NCBI GenBank assembly: GCA_963709645.1
Contig: CAVPXP010000003.1
Location: 186,001 to 250,000, forward strand
Direction of reading: 5' to 3'
Length of the DNA stretch: 64,000 nucleotides
Origin: DYRB01 sp963709645
GTDB lineage: Bacteria; Pseudomonadota; Gammaproteobacteria; Chromatiales; Chromatiaceae
The notes under the pieces were generated by a model, which saw nothing but the letters and a program-made list of their open reading frames with translations, was not told the DNA's origin and searched no databases. This document shows, one piece after another, positions 16,661-24,473 of the stretch; within the stretch, counting starts at the first letter, position 1, and each line of letters begins with the position of its first letter. A program made the position numbers and the translations under genes.

Positions 16661-18457
16661 ATGAGCGAATCGAAACGAATCGGTGTCATCCGCGACATCA
16701 ACGGCCCCATCGTCACCATTGACCTGCCGGGCATCCGCAACGGCGAACAGGTCAAAATCGGCGAGTACGGGCTGTTCGGCGAGGTCATCTCGCTGAAAGG
16801 CCGCCAAGCGGTCGTACAGACCTACGAGTCCACCGACGGGGTGCGCCCAGGTGAACCCGCCATCGGCCTCGGCTGGCCGCTGTCGGTGGAGCTCGGCCCC
16901 GGGCTTATGGGCGGGATCTTCGACGGTGTGCAGCGCCCGCTGGAGAAGATCGCACTCGAGTCCGGCGACTACATTCGCCGCGGCCTGTCGGTGCCGGCCC
17001 TAGACCGCAGCAAGACCTGGGAGTTCACTCCCAGCCCAGAGCTGGAGACCGACGCCGAAATCGGTCCCGGGACCGTCCTCGGTACGGTGCAGGAGACCCG
17101 AAGCATCCTGCACAAGGTGCTGGTCCCGCCGGATGTCTCCGGGGTCCTGTCGGAGCTCGCCCCACCCGGGGACTACGACATCGAGGCAGCCATCGCCCAT
17201 GTGCGCGACGCCGCGGGCAACGTCAAACGCCTGAGCCTCTACCAGCGCTGGCCGGTGCGCCGACCGCGGCCCTATCTCAGGCGCGACGACGGCATTTCGC
17301 CACTTATCACCGGGCAGCGCGTGATCGATACCTTCTTTCCTCAGCTCAAGGGCGGCAAGGGCGCAGTCCCCGGGCCCTTCGGCGCGGGGAAGACCGTGGT
17401 ACAGCAGCAGATCGCCCGCTGGTCTAACGCCGACATCGTGGTCTATGTGGGCTGCGGCGAGCGCGGCAACGAACTGGTGGATGTGCTGGAGACCTTTCCC
17501 AAGCTCGATGACCCCTACACCGGCCGCAAGCTCATGGAGCGCACCCTGTTGGTGGCCAACACCTCCAATATGCCGGTGGTGGCCCGCGAGGCGTCCATCT
17601 ATGTCGGCATGACCATGGCCGAGTACTACCGCGACATGGGCTACGACGTGGTCATGCTGGCGGACTCCACCAGCCGTTGGGCCGAAGCCCTGCGCGAGGT
17701 GTCCGGGCGCCTGGGCCAGATGCCCGTCGAAGAGGGCTACCCAGCCTACCTCGCCTCGCGCCTGGCCGCCGTCTACGAACGTGCCGGCCGCGTCGAGACC
17801 TACGCCCAGGCTACCGGGTCGGTGACCCTGATCGGGGCCGTATCGCCACCGGGCGGCGACTTCTCCGAGCCCGTCACCAGCCATACAAAGGACATCATCG
17901 AGACCTTCTGGGCTCTGTCAAAGGAACTGGCGGACGCACGCCATTACCCGTCCATCGACTGGGTAACCAGCTTCTCTGGCCACGTCGGCACCGCTGCCCT
18001 CTGGTGGGCCAAGGAGGTCGATAGCCGTTGGGAGGCCCGCCGCGGCCAGGCCCTGGCCCTGCTCGCCCGCGATGCCGAGCTCTCCCGCATCGTCAACCTG
18101 GTAGGCCCCGAGGCCCTGTCCCACACCCAGCGCTGGGAACTGGAGGGGGCCGGTCTGATCAAGGAGGCGGTGCTCCAACAGAGCGCGCTCGATCCGGTGG
18201 ACACCTTCTGCTCTCCCGCCAAGCAGTTCGCCCTGTTGGATCTCACCCTGACGATCTATGACCGCGGGGCTGCCCTCATCGAGCTGGGGATACCGGTGCA
18301 GGAGCTGCAAGACCTGCCCATGCTCGCCAAAGCGCGGCGTTGCAAATCCATCTACAACAGCGAGCAGGTCGACGACATCCTCGCCTTCCACAGGGAGTGC
18401 GAGCAGACCCTCGAGCAGATCCGCCTGGAATACGCCAAGCAGGGGGAGCACACCTGA
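16661..18457 (+). CDS. A/V-type ATPase catalytic subunit A, operon 2
   Basis: Catalytic head subunit (598 aa). The Walker A loop GPFGAGKT is near residues 238-245. VYVGCGERGNELVDVLETFPKL, NTSNMPVVAREASIYVGMTMAEYYRDMGYDV, and ADSTSRWAEALREVSGRLGQMP follow. Its stop codon overlaps the ATG of a 24-codon mini-ORF (TGATG), which in turn overlaps the subunit B start. The 3' end is part of a 27-bp direct repeat. Confidence 0.97.
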   Translation: MSESKRIGVIRDINGPIVTIDLPGIRNGEQVKIGEYGLFGEVISLKGRQAVVQTYESTDGVRPGEPAIGLGWPLSVELGPGLMGGIFDGVQRPLEKIALESGDYIRRGLSVPALDRSKTWEFTPSPELETDAEIGPGTVLGTVQETRSILHKVLVPPDVSGVLSELAPPGDYDIEAAIAHVRDAAGNVKRLSLYQRWPVRRPRPYLRRDDGISPLITGQRVIDTFFPQLKGGKGAVPGPFGAGKTVVQQQIARWSNADIVVYVGCGERGNELVDVLETFPKLDDPYTGRKLMERTLLVANTSNMPVVAREASIYVGMTMAEYYRDMGYDVVMLADSTSRWAEALREVSGRLGQMPVEEGYPAYLASRLAAVYERAGRVETYAQATGSVTLIGAVSPPGGDFSEPVTSHTKDIIETFWALSKELADARHYPSIDWVTSFSGHVGTAALWWAKEVDSRWEARRGQALALLARDAELSRIVNLVGPEALSHTQRWELEGAGLIKEAVLQQSALDPVDTFCSPAKQFALLDLTLTIYDRGAALIELGIPVQELQDLPMLAKARRCKSIYNSEQVDDILAFHRECEQTLEQIRLEYAKQGEHT

Positions 18458-18542
18458 TGAGCACGAAATCGAATCGGTCGGACCATGCGAGTGACCCGTC
18501 TGGGCGCGCCAACCGGGGGGAGCACGCCTGATGAGCACGAAA
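18442..18542 (+). repeat. Direct repeat pair spanning the A-B junction
   Basis: Two 27-bp copies, at 18442-18468 and 18516-18542, differ at one base and are 74 bp apart. Each copy contains the last codons of a reading frame, a TGATG stop-start overlap and the start ATGAGCACGAAA. This looks like an ancient short tandem duplication of the A-stop/B-start junction. It left the mini-ORF between the two copies. Confidence 0.8.
18457..18531 (+). CDS. 24-codon coupled mini-ORF between subunits A and B
   Basis: A 24-aa frame (MSTKSNRSDHASDPSGRANR...) begins with the same four codons as subunit B and is coupled at both ends by TGATG overlaps. It has a GGGGAG ribosome-binding site inside the end of subunit A. 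It probably arose by duplication of the B start region and may serve only to pass ribosomes from A to B. The peptide has no recognised family; it is polar and probably unstructured. Confidence 0.45.
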   Translation: MSTKSNRSDHASDPSGRANRGEHA

Positions 18543-19910
18543 GAATACCGGACCATCAGCGAGGCCCGCGGCGGGCTCCTCGTGACCCAGGGAACCTCAG
18601 GGGTCGCCTTCGGCGACCGCGTCCAGATACGCGACCACGCCGGGACCAAGCGCAATGGCCAGGTCATTCGCTGCGCCGAGGGCGAGGCCCTGATCCTGGT
18701 CTTCGAGGGGACCGATGACCTCGACCTGGAGACCACGTGGATCCGCTTCCTCGACCAGCCGGTGGAGATCGCCCTGTCGCCGGAATTGCTGGGGCGCGAG
18801 TTCAACGGCCTCGGGGAGCCCCGGGACGGGCGCCCGCCGATCCTCTCCAACACCCGGCGGCCGGTGAGCGGCTCGGCCATCAACCCGGCCGCGCGCAACT
18901 ACCCGCGGGAGTTCATCCAGACCGGCGTGTCCACCATCGACGGGCTCAACTCCCTGGTACGCGGGCAGAAGTTGCCGATCTTCTCCGGTTCCGGGCTGCC
19001 CCATAACCGGCTCGCCGCTCAGATCGTGCGCCAGGCCCGCCTGGTAGACCAGGAGTCGAGCTTCTCCATCGTCTTTGCCGCCATGGGCGTTTCTTACGCC
19101 GACGCCAAGTTCTTTCGCGACGAATTCGCCAACTCCGGCGTGCTGCGCAACGTGGTCATGTTCATCAACCTGGCCGATGACCCCCCGGTGGAGCGTCTGA
19201 CTCTGCCGCGCACGGCCCTAACTGCCGCCGAGTACCTGGCCTACGACCTCGACCGCCACGTCCTCGTGATCATGACCGACATGACCTATTACGCTGAGGC
19301 CCTCCGCGAGGTCGCCACCGCCAAGGGCGATGTCCCGGCGCGCAAGGGCTACCCGGGCTACCTCTACTCCGACCTGGCCGAAATCTATGAGCGCTGCGGG
19401 CGCATCCACAACCGACACGGGTCCATCACCATGATGCCCGTGGTCTCGATGCCCTCCGACGACATCACCCACCCCATCCCGGATCTCACGGGCTATATCA
19501 CAGAGGGTCAGATCGTGCTCTCGCGGGACTTGCACAATCAGGGGATCTACCCCCCGGTGCACATCTCTCCGAGCCTCTCGCGCCTGATGAAGGACGGCAT
19601 CGGAAAAGACGACACCCGCGAGGACCACCCTCGCGTCGCGGCCCAGATCTACGCCCTCTACGCCCGCGCCCTGGAGACACGAAACCTGGCCTCCATCATC
19701 GGTGCCGACGAGTTATCGGAGCGGGACCGCCGCTTCCTGCAATTCGCCGACCTCTTCGACACCCGCTTTGTCGGCCAGGGCGAGGCCGAGGACCGCAGCA
19801 TCGAGGCCACCCTCAACCTTGCCTGGGACCTGATGAGCACTTTCCCCAGGGATGCGCTCACCCGCGTCAACGAGACCGATCTGGCAAAGTATTACCACGG
19901 CGACGACTAG
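18531..19910 (+). CDS. A/V-type ATPase subunit B, operon 2
   Basis: Non-catalytic head subunit (459 aa). It has GVSTIDGLNSLVRGQKLPIF, FSGSGLPHNRLAAQI in the degenerate P-loop position, FAAMGVSYADAKFF, MTDMTYYAEALREVATAKGDVP, and SMPSDDITHPIPDLTGYITEGQI. There is no GKT Walker motif, as expected for B. Translation is coupled to the preceding mini-ORF by a TGATG overlap. A 119-bp gap with no gene separates it from subunit D. Confidence 0.96.
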   Translation: MSTKEYRTISEARGGLLVTQGTSGVAFGDRVQIRDHAGTKRNGQVIRCAEGEALILVFEGTDDLDLETTWIRFLDQPVEIALSPELLGREFNGLGEPRDGRPPILSNTRRPVSGSAINPAARNYPREFIQTGVSTIDGLNSLVRGQKLPIFSGSGLPHNRLAAQIVRQARLVDQESSFSIVFAAMGVSYADAKFFRDEFANSGVLRNVVMFINLADDPPVERLTLPRTALTAAEYLAYDLDRHVLVIMTDMTYYAEALREVATAKGDVPARKGYPGYLYSDLAEIYERCGRIHNRHGSITMMPVVSMPSDDITHPIPDLTGYITEGQIVLSRDLHNQGIYPPVHISPSLSRLMKDGIGKDDTREDHPRVAAQIYALYARALETRNLASIIGADELSERDRRFLQFADLFDTRFVGQGEAEDRSIEATLNLAWDLMSTFPRDALTRVNETDLAKYYHGDD

Positions 19911-20029
19911 AAAGCGGCTTTGCATCGGGGCAGGGCGGCCGTGCCGGTCCCTCGAGCACCGACGCCGACACTGTACGACGGTCGTTTCGCCAGATCGCGC
20001 CTCGCGGCTTTCACCTGCGGATACCACCC

Positions 20030-20659
20030 ATGGCACAACAGCTGATCAAGGTCCCGCCGACCAAGAACACCCTCCTGAATCTCAAGAAACAGACTAAGTT
20101 CCTTGAGCAAGGCCATGATTTGTTGGAGCGCAAGCGGGAGCTCCTGACTCGGTTGGTGTACGAGCGCATCGGCGAGTATCGACGCTTGCGCGAAGAGGCG
20201 GAGAGGGCTTTAGAAGACGGCTATCGGTGCCTGAGCATCACCCACCTTCGCATGGGGAGCCGCGGCATCCATCAGGCGGCCCTCGGCGCGGAGCCGAACA
20301 TTCGGGTGGATATCCTGCCGCGACGCAGCCTCGGGGTCGAGTACCCGTCGGTTTCCGCGGAGCGCCTGCCGCTGAAACCGATCGGCCTGCTCGGGACAGA
20401 TGCGAGCTTCGATAACACCCGCGAAAACCTTTCGAAGGCAGCCGTCCTGCTCGCGCAGCTCGGGGAAGTGGAGATCGCCCTGCACCGTCTCCTCGAAGAG
20501 CAGCGCAAGGCGCAGAAGCGTGTCAATGCGCTGAAATACAACATTATTCCGCGCTACCGGCGGACCATCCACTTCATCCAATCGGCCTTGGAAGAGGAGG
20601 AGCGCAACACCCTCTTCCAGGTGAAGCTCCTGCGTGAGCGGGCAACCGGCGGGGCCTGA
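20030..20659 (+). CDS. A/V-type ATPase subunit D, operon 2
   Basis: Central rotor shaft (209 aa). It opens QQLIKVPPTKNTLLNLKKQTKFLEQGHDLLERKRELL, the conserved N-terminal helix. It ends with RKAQKRVNALKYNIIPRYRRTIHFIQSALEEEER, the classic C-terminal signature of bacterial D subunits. It is the last gene of the plus-strand operon. A convergent aminotransferase gene on the other strand ends 43 bp downstream. Confidence 0.95.
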   Translation: MAQQLIKVPPTKNTLLNLKKQTKFLEQGHDLLERKRELLTRLVYERIGEYRRLREEAERALEDGYRCLSITHLRMGSRGIHQAALGAEPNIRVDILPRRSLGVEYPSVSAERLPLKPIGLLGTDASFDNTRENLSKAAVLLAQLGEVEIALHRLLEEQRKAQKRVNALKYNIIPRYRRTIHFIQSALEEEERNTLFQVKLLRERATGGA

Positions 20660-20702
20660 CGGCCCGGGCTTACACCCGCGGTAACCCCAGCCGATCAGCT
20701 CC

Positions 20703-21878
20703 CTACGGCTGCAGCCAATCGCTCAGCCGCCTCCCTCCCTCCTCCAGGCGGACGATGTCGGTTGTATAGGCGAAGCGCAGATACCGCTCGGCATCCGTTA
20801 GGCCGAAGTCGAGTCCCGGCGTCAGGGCAACACCGGCATGTTCCAGCAGGTCGACCGCCAGCTCCGAACTGGATGGCCCGAACGCGGAGGCGTCGGCATA
20901 GAGGTAGAAGGCCCCTTGGGGCCGACCCGGGAAGGAAAAGCCCAGCCGTTCCAGGGCGTCGATGAGAAAATCCCGGCGATGGCGGTACTCGAAGCGCCGC
21001 CCATCGATCAGCGCCCTCGTATCCGGCCCGAATGCCGCCAGGGCCGCATGCTGCGCCAAAGTGGGGGCAGCGAGGTACAGGTTCTGGGCGATGCGGTCCA
21101 GCACCGCTGCAAAGTTGTCCGGGCACAAAGCCCAGCCGAGACGCCAACCGGTCATGCCAAAGTACTTGGAGAAACTGTTCACGACGAACAGCCCCTCGGA
21201 CCCCGCAGCCAGAGCGGTGCAGTCGGCCGTGTCGTAGACCAGGCCCTGATAGATCTCGTCGACGACCAGCGCGGCTCCGTGCCCCTGCGCCAGATCGTAC
21301 AAGGCAGCCAGTTCCGCCTGATCGAGCAGGGTCCCGGTGGGATTCGATGGGCTCGCCACCAGCACGACCCGAACCGCTGGGGACCAGGCGACGGCGGCCC
21401 GCTCGGCGGTCAGTTTGAAGCCGCTGTCCGGACCCAGCGGCACCAGCCTCGGCCGCCCGCCCAATAGTCCAACGAGGTGCCGGTAACAGGGATAGCCGGG
21501 ATCGGTCAGCAGGACCTCGTCCCCTGGGTTCAAAAGCCCGGCCAGCACGAGATTGAGCGCCCCCGAGGCCCCTGGTGTGACCAGCACGCGACCCGGACTC
21601 ACCAGAACGGCGAAGCGGTCAGCGTAGTATTGCGCAATGCTCTCACGCAACGCCGGGAGTCCGGTTGCCGGTGTATAGCCGGTTAGTCCGTCGGCCAAGG
21701 CGCGCCTGCCAGCCTCCACAATCGGGCCCGGTGTCGCAAAGTCGGGCTCCCCGACCTCCATGTGAACGATGTCCCGACCCTGCGCCTCCAGTTCCTTCGC
21801 GCGGGCGAAGACCCGCATCGCATGAAAGGGCTCGACCGTCAAGGCCCTGGCGGCCGGCCGGACGCGGGGCGGTTTCAC
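20703..21878 (-). CDS. Class I/II PLP-dependent aminotransferase
   Basis: A cytoplasmic aminotransferase of fold type I (391 aa), probably acting on an alanine/aspartate-like amino acid. It shows HMEVGEPDFATPGP, VTPGASGALNLVLAGLLNPGDEVLLTDPGYPCYRH, VASPSNPTGTLLD, the aspartate segment LVVDEIYQGLVYD, and the PLP-lysine motif VVNSFSKYFGMTGWRLGW. The C-terminal LRFAYTTDIVRLEEGGRRLSDWL is typical. The chosen GTG start at 21878 overlaps the upstream phosphatase stop (GTGA) and yields VKPPRVRPAARALTVEPFHAM, the usual N-terminus; longer upstream starts would overlap that gene. Substrate cannot be fixed. Confidence 0.9.
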   Translation of the reverse strand: MKPPRVRPAARALTVEPFHAMRVFARAKELEAQGRDIVHMEVGEPDFATPGPIVEAGRRALADGLTGYTPATGLPALRESIAQYYADRFAVLVSPGRVLVTPGASGALNLVLAGLLNPGDEVLLTDPGYPCYRHLVGLLGGRPRLVPLGPDSGFKLTAERAAVAWSPAVRVVLVASPSNPTGTLLDQAELAALYDLAQGHGAALVVDEIYQGLVYDTADCTALAAGSEGLFVVNSFSKYFGMTGWRLGWALCPDNFAAVLDRIAQNLYLAAPTLAQHAALAAFGPDTRALIDGRRFEYRHRRDFLIDALERLGFSFPGRPQGAFYLYADASAFGPSSSELAVDLLEHAGVALTPGLDFGLTDAERYLRFAYTTDIVRLEEGGRRLSDWLQP

Positions 21879-22660
21879 GGCCTGGCGACGCTGCGTACCT
21901 GCGTCGAGATGCGATCCAGGGCAGCGAGATCGACGTACTCGATCTCCCCGATCTCCCCCGCCAGCACCTTGCACGGTCGCCCTGGGTCACCCAACTGATC
22001 GAGCACAAGACAAGCGCCGGCAAAATCCTGACCGGCCGTATAGGCGCTTTCAGTCACCACGATGGCATCCAGCCCGGCCCCTCGGGCTGAGCGGACGCCA
22101 TTGTCGGAGTCCTCGATCGCGATACAAGCCCCCGCCTTGAGCCCCAGCCGTTCCAGCGCCCAGAGGTAGATATCCGGAGCTGGCTTCTTGCTGGGCACCA
22201 CATCGCCAGCGGCGATGACCTCAAACCAATCGACCAACCCCGGCTCGCCACTGCTCTCCAGCAGGACCGTCACGTTCTCTGGCGTTGTGGTCGTGGCAAT
22301 GCCCAGTCGCACCCCCGCCCCGCGGGCTTCGCGCAGGAGCCGCAGCACGCCTGGGCGAAGGGGGATACGCCCCTGTCGCAGCAGGGCGACAAAATGCCGT
22401 GTCTTGCTTTGGTGCAAATCGGCAATAAAGCCGGTCAGGTCCGCCGTGCCGCGCCAGTCTGGCCGCCAGCGATCAAGGTAATAGTGTATACGCTCTTTGC
22501 CGCCGGTAACGGCCAAGAGGTCTCCATACAGTGCCACATCCCACTCCCAGTCCAGCCCCGCCTCCGCGAACGCCGCATTGAACGCCGGCCTGTGCCCATC
22601 GCGCTCCGTGTCCGCGAGGGTCCCGTCGACATCAAAGAGCAGTGCATCGAAGCCGCACAT
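21875..22660 (-). CDS. HAD hydrolase of the CbbY type
   Basis: A phosphatase or phosphoglucomutase-like enzyme of the haloacid dehalogenase superfamily (261 aa). Motif I is FDVDGTLADT with the nucleophilic Asp. Motif II is the IATTTTPENV threonine region, and motif III/IV includes KKPAPDIY and AIEDSDNGVRSARGAG. In CO2-fixing bacteria CbbY dephosphorylates xylulose-1,5-bisphosphate, and this sequence is of that shape; no rubisco gene is in view. The ATG at 22660 is preferred over a TTG at 22690. It is transcribed with the aminotransferase downstream. Confidence 0.86.
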   Translation of the reverse strand: MCGFDALLFDVDGTLADTERDGHRPAFNAAFAEAGLDWEWDVALYGDLLAVTGGKERIHYYLDRWRPDWRGTADLTGFIADLHQSKTRHFVALLRQGRIPLRPGVLRLLREARGAGVRLGIATTTTPENVTVLLESSGEPGLVDWFEVIAAGDVVPSKKPAPDIYLWALERLGLKAGACIAIEDSDNGVRSARGAGLDAIVVTESAYTAGQDFAGACLVLDQLGDPGRPCKVLAGEIGEIEYVDLAALDRISTQVRSVARP

Positions 22661-22811
22661 CGGCTTTCTCCCGTTGCATTTTGCTAACAACTGCCTTAAA
22701 AAGCGCGGTCCGCGGCGCCAGCCTGTCGGATCTGGACGTAGACCAGCGATGACTCCTGCCTTCGGCCCGCCTCAAACAAGGGATGGGTCCCAACCTCAGA
22801 CCATCCAGGGG

Positions 22812-22840
22812 TTGCCCGGCTCATCGGCATTTGCTATTAA
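22812..22840 (+). promoter_or_regulatory. Candidate sigma-70 promoter for dksA
   Basis: TTGCCC at 22812-22817 and TATTAA at 22835-22840 are separated by 17 bp, with TGC before the -10. The predicted start of transcription, near 22847, lies about 100 bp upstream of dksA. It is in the 289-bp spacer between the divergent HAD and dksA genes and is the AT-richest part of it. Confidence 0.5.
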
Positions 22841-22949
22841 GGTCCGCTTTCCAGATCGCCGACCTGCCGCAACGGGTCGATAGAGGCCCCGCCCGCCAGG
22901 CGACAACGCCATGGCCAGGCGGCAACCCAAGCCAAGGGGAGTTAGAAAA

Positions 22950-23384
22950 ATGGTCGAAACCCACAAGCAAGATGCCACCGCGCTCGGGGTCGAGCCCTAC
23001 CGGGTCGTCGGCGACGAAGAGTACATGAATCCGCGTCAGGAGGACCACTTCCGCGACTTGCTGTTGGCGTGGAAGCGCAGCCTCATGGAGGAGGTGGACC
23101 GGACCGTCCACCACATGCAGGACGAGGCCACCAACTTCCCAGACCCCAATGACCGCGCTACCCAGGAGTCGGAATTCAGCCTGGAGCTGCGCACCCGTGA
23201 TCGCGAACGCAAGCTGATCAAGAAGATCGACGAGGCGACCACGCGACTCGACGAGCATGAGTACGGCTACTGCGAGGCCTGCGGCGTAGAGATCGGTATC
23301 CGCCGCCTGGAGGCCCGCCCCACCGCAACGCTGTGCATCGACTGCAAGACCCTGGACGAGATCCGCGAGAAACAGCGCGGCTAG
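22950..23384 (+). CDS. dksA: RNA polymerase-binding transcription factor DksA
   Basis: Binds RNA polymerase through the secondary channel and, with ppGpp, mediates the stringent response. The 144-aa product has the acidic coiled-coil tip DPNDRATQESEFSLELRTRDRERKLIKKI (the DxxDxA-type tip), and a zinc finger CEACGVEIG...LCIDCKT with four cysteines. The ATG at 22950 is chosen because AGGGGAG stands 8-9 bases upstream. An upstream in-frame ATG at 22911 would add 13 basic residues and would place that Shine-Dalgarno inside the gene. It is 11 bp from gluQ, as in many proteobacteria. Confidence 0.96.
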   Translation: MVETHKQDATALGVEPYRVVGDEEYMNPRQEDHFRDLLLAWKRSLMEEVDRTVHHMQDEATNFPDPNDRATQESEFSLELRTRDRERKLIKKIDEATTRLDEHEYGYCEACGVEIGIRRLEARPTATLCIDCKTLDEIREKQRG

Positions 23385-23395
23385 ACCCGCCTGGC

Positions 23396-24355
23396 ATGCC
23401 TCAGGACGCGAGCCCTGAACTGGGCCCGCTCCGCTATCGGGGGCGTTTCGCCCCCTCCCCTACAGGCCCGCTGCACTTCGGCTCCCTGGTCGCCGCCGTC
23501 GGCAGCTTCCTCGATGCCCGTCATCACAACGGCGCCTGGCTGGTCCGCATGGAGGACCTCGACCGCGGACGGGAGGTCCCCGGCGCCGCCGACGCCATCC
23601 TGCACACCCTCGACGCCTTGGGACTGCACTGGGACGAGTCCGTGGCGTACCAGGGCACCCGCACGGGAGCCTACGCCGAGGCACTCGATCGGCTGCGCAG
23701 GCTCGGCCTGATCTATCCCTGCGGCTGCAGCCGCCGCCATATCGCCGCAGCAGGGCTCAGCGGCCCCGAGGGCCCCATCTACCCCGGTACCTGCCGCGCC
23801 GGTCTGGCACCCAATCGTCGGGCCCGCTCGCTACGCCTGCGCGTGCCCGCAGAGCGGGTCACATTCGTCGACCGCATCCAGGGGCGCATCGAGCAGGACA
23901 TCGCTGCCGAAATCGGTGACTTCGTCCTGCGCCGCGCCGACGACATCCACGCCTACCAGCTCGCCGTGGTGGTGGACGACGCCTGGCAGGGCATCACCGA
24001 CGTGGCGCGGGGCGCCGATCTGGCCGCCTCCACACCGAGGCAGATCCTGCTCCAGCGAGCCCTGGGCCTGCCAACGCCCGCCTACGCGCACCTCCCGCTG
24101 GTACTCGACGCCCTGGGGCGGAAGCTGAGCAAGTCGGATGCCGCCGCCCCGGTAGACCCGGAGGACCCGCTCCCGGCCGGGCTGCTGGCTCTAGGTTACC
24201 TCGGTCAGCCCATGCCGCCAGAGCGGCCTGCCAATGTCGCGGAGCTCTGGGAATGGGCAATCCCGGCCTGGAACATCCGGCATGTTCCGTTGGGCCCATC
24301 CCTGGCATTGGCGGGGCCGCCCAGCCCTGCGTACGCCAGCGTAGAACCCCGGTAG
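23396..24355 (+). CDS. gluQ: Glutamyl-Q tRNA(Asp) synthetase
   Basis: Transfers glutamate to the queuosine at the wobble position of tRNA(Asp), and resembles the catalytic core of glutamyl-tRNA synthetase without the anticodon-binding domain. The 319-aa protein has RGRFAPSPTGPLHFGSLVAAVGSFLDAR (HIGH-like HFGS), the KLSKSD loop (KMSKS-like), and zinc-site-like CGCSRRHI and YPGTCR segments. The length is typical. The dksA-gluQ order is a conserved pairing. Confidence 0.95.
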   Translation: MPQDASPELGPLRYRGRFAPSPTGPLHFGSLVAAVGSFLDARHHNGAWLVRMEDLDRGREVPGAADAILHTLDALGLHWDESVAYQGTRTGAYAEALDRLRRLGLIYPCGCSRRHIAAAGLSGPEGPIYPGTCRAGLAPNRRARSLRLRVPAERVTFVDRIQGRIEQDIAAEIGDFVLRRADDIHAYQLAVVVDDAWQGITDVARGADLAASTPRQILLQRALGLPTPAYAHLPLVLDALGRKLSKSDAAAPVDPEDPLPAGLLALGYLGQPMPPERPANVAELWEWAIPAWNIRHVPLGPSLALAGPPSPAYASVEPR

Positions 24356-24473
24356 GGCCCGGGCATTGCCGCGGCCGGGCCGTGCTATCCTCGCCGCATC
24401 GGTGTTATGCAACCGTAACGTCGGCCCCTTACGATCACGGCACCCCGCCCGAGAGCCACCGGAGGAGACCGTC

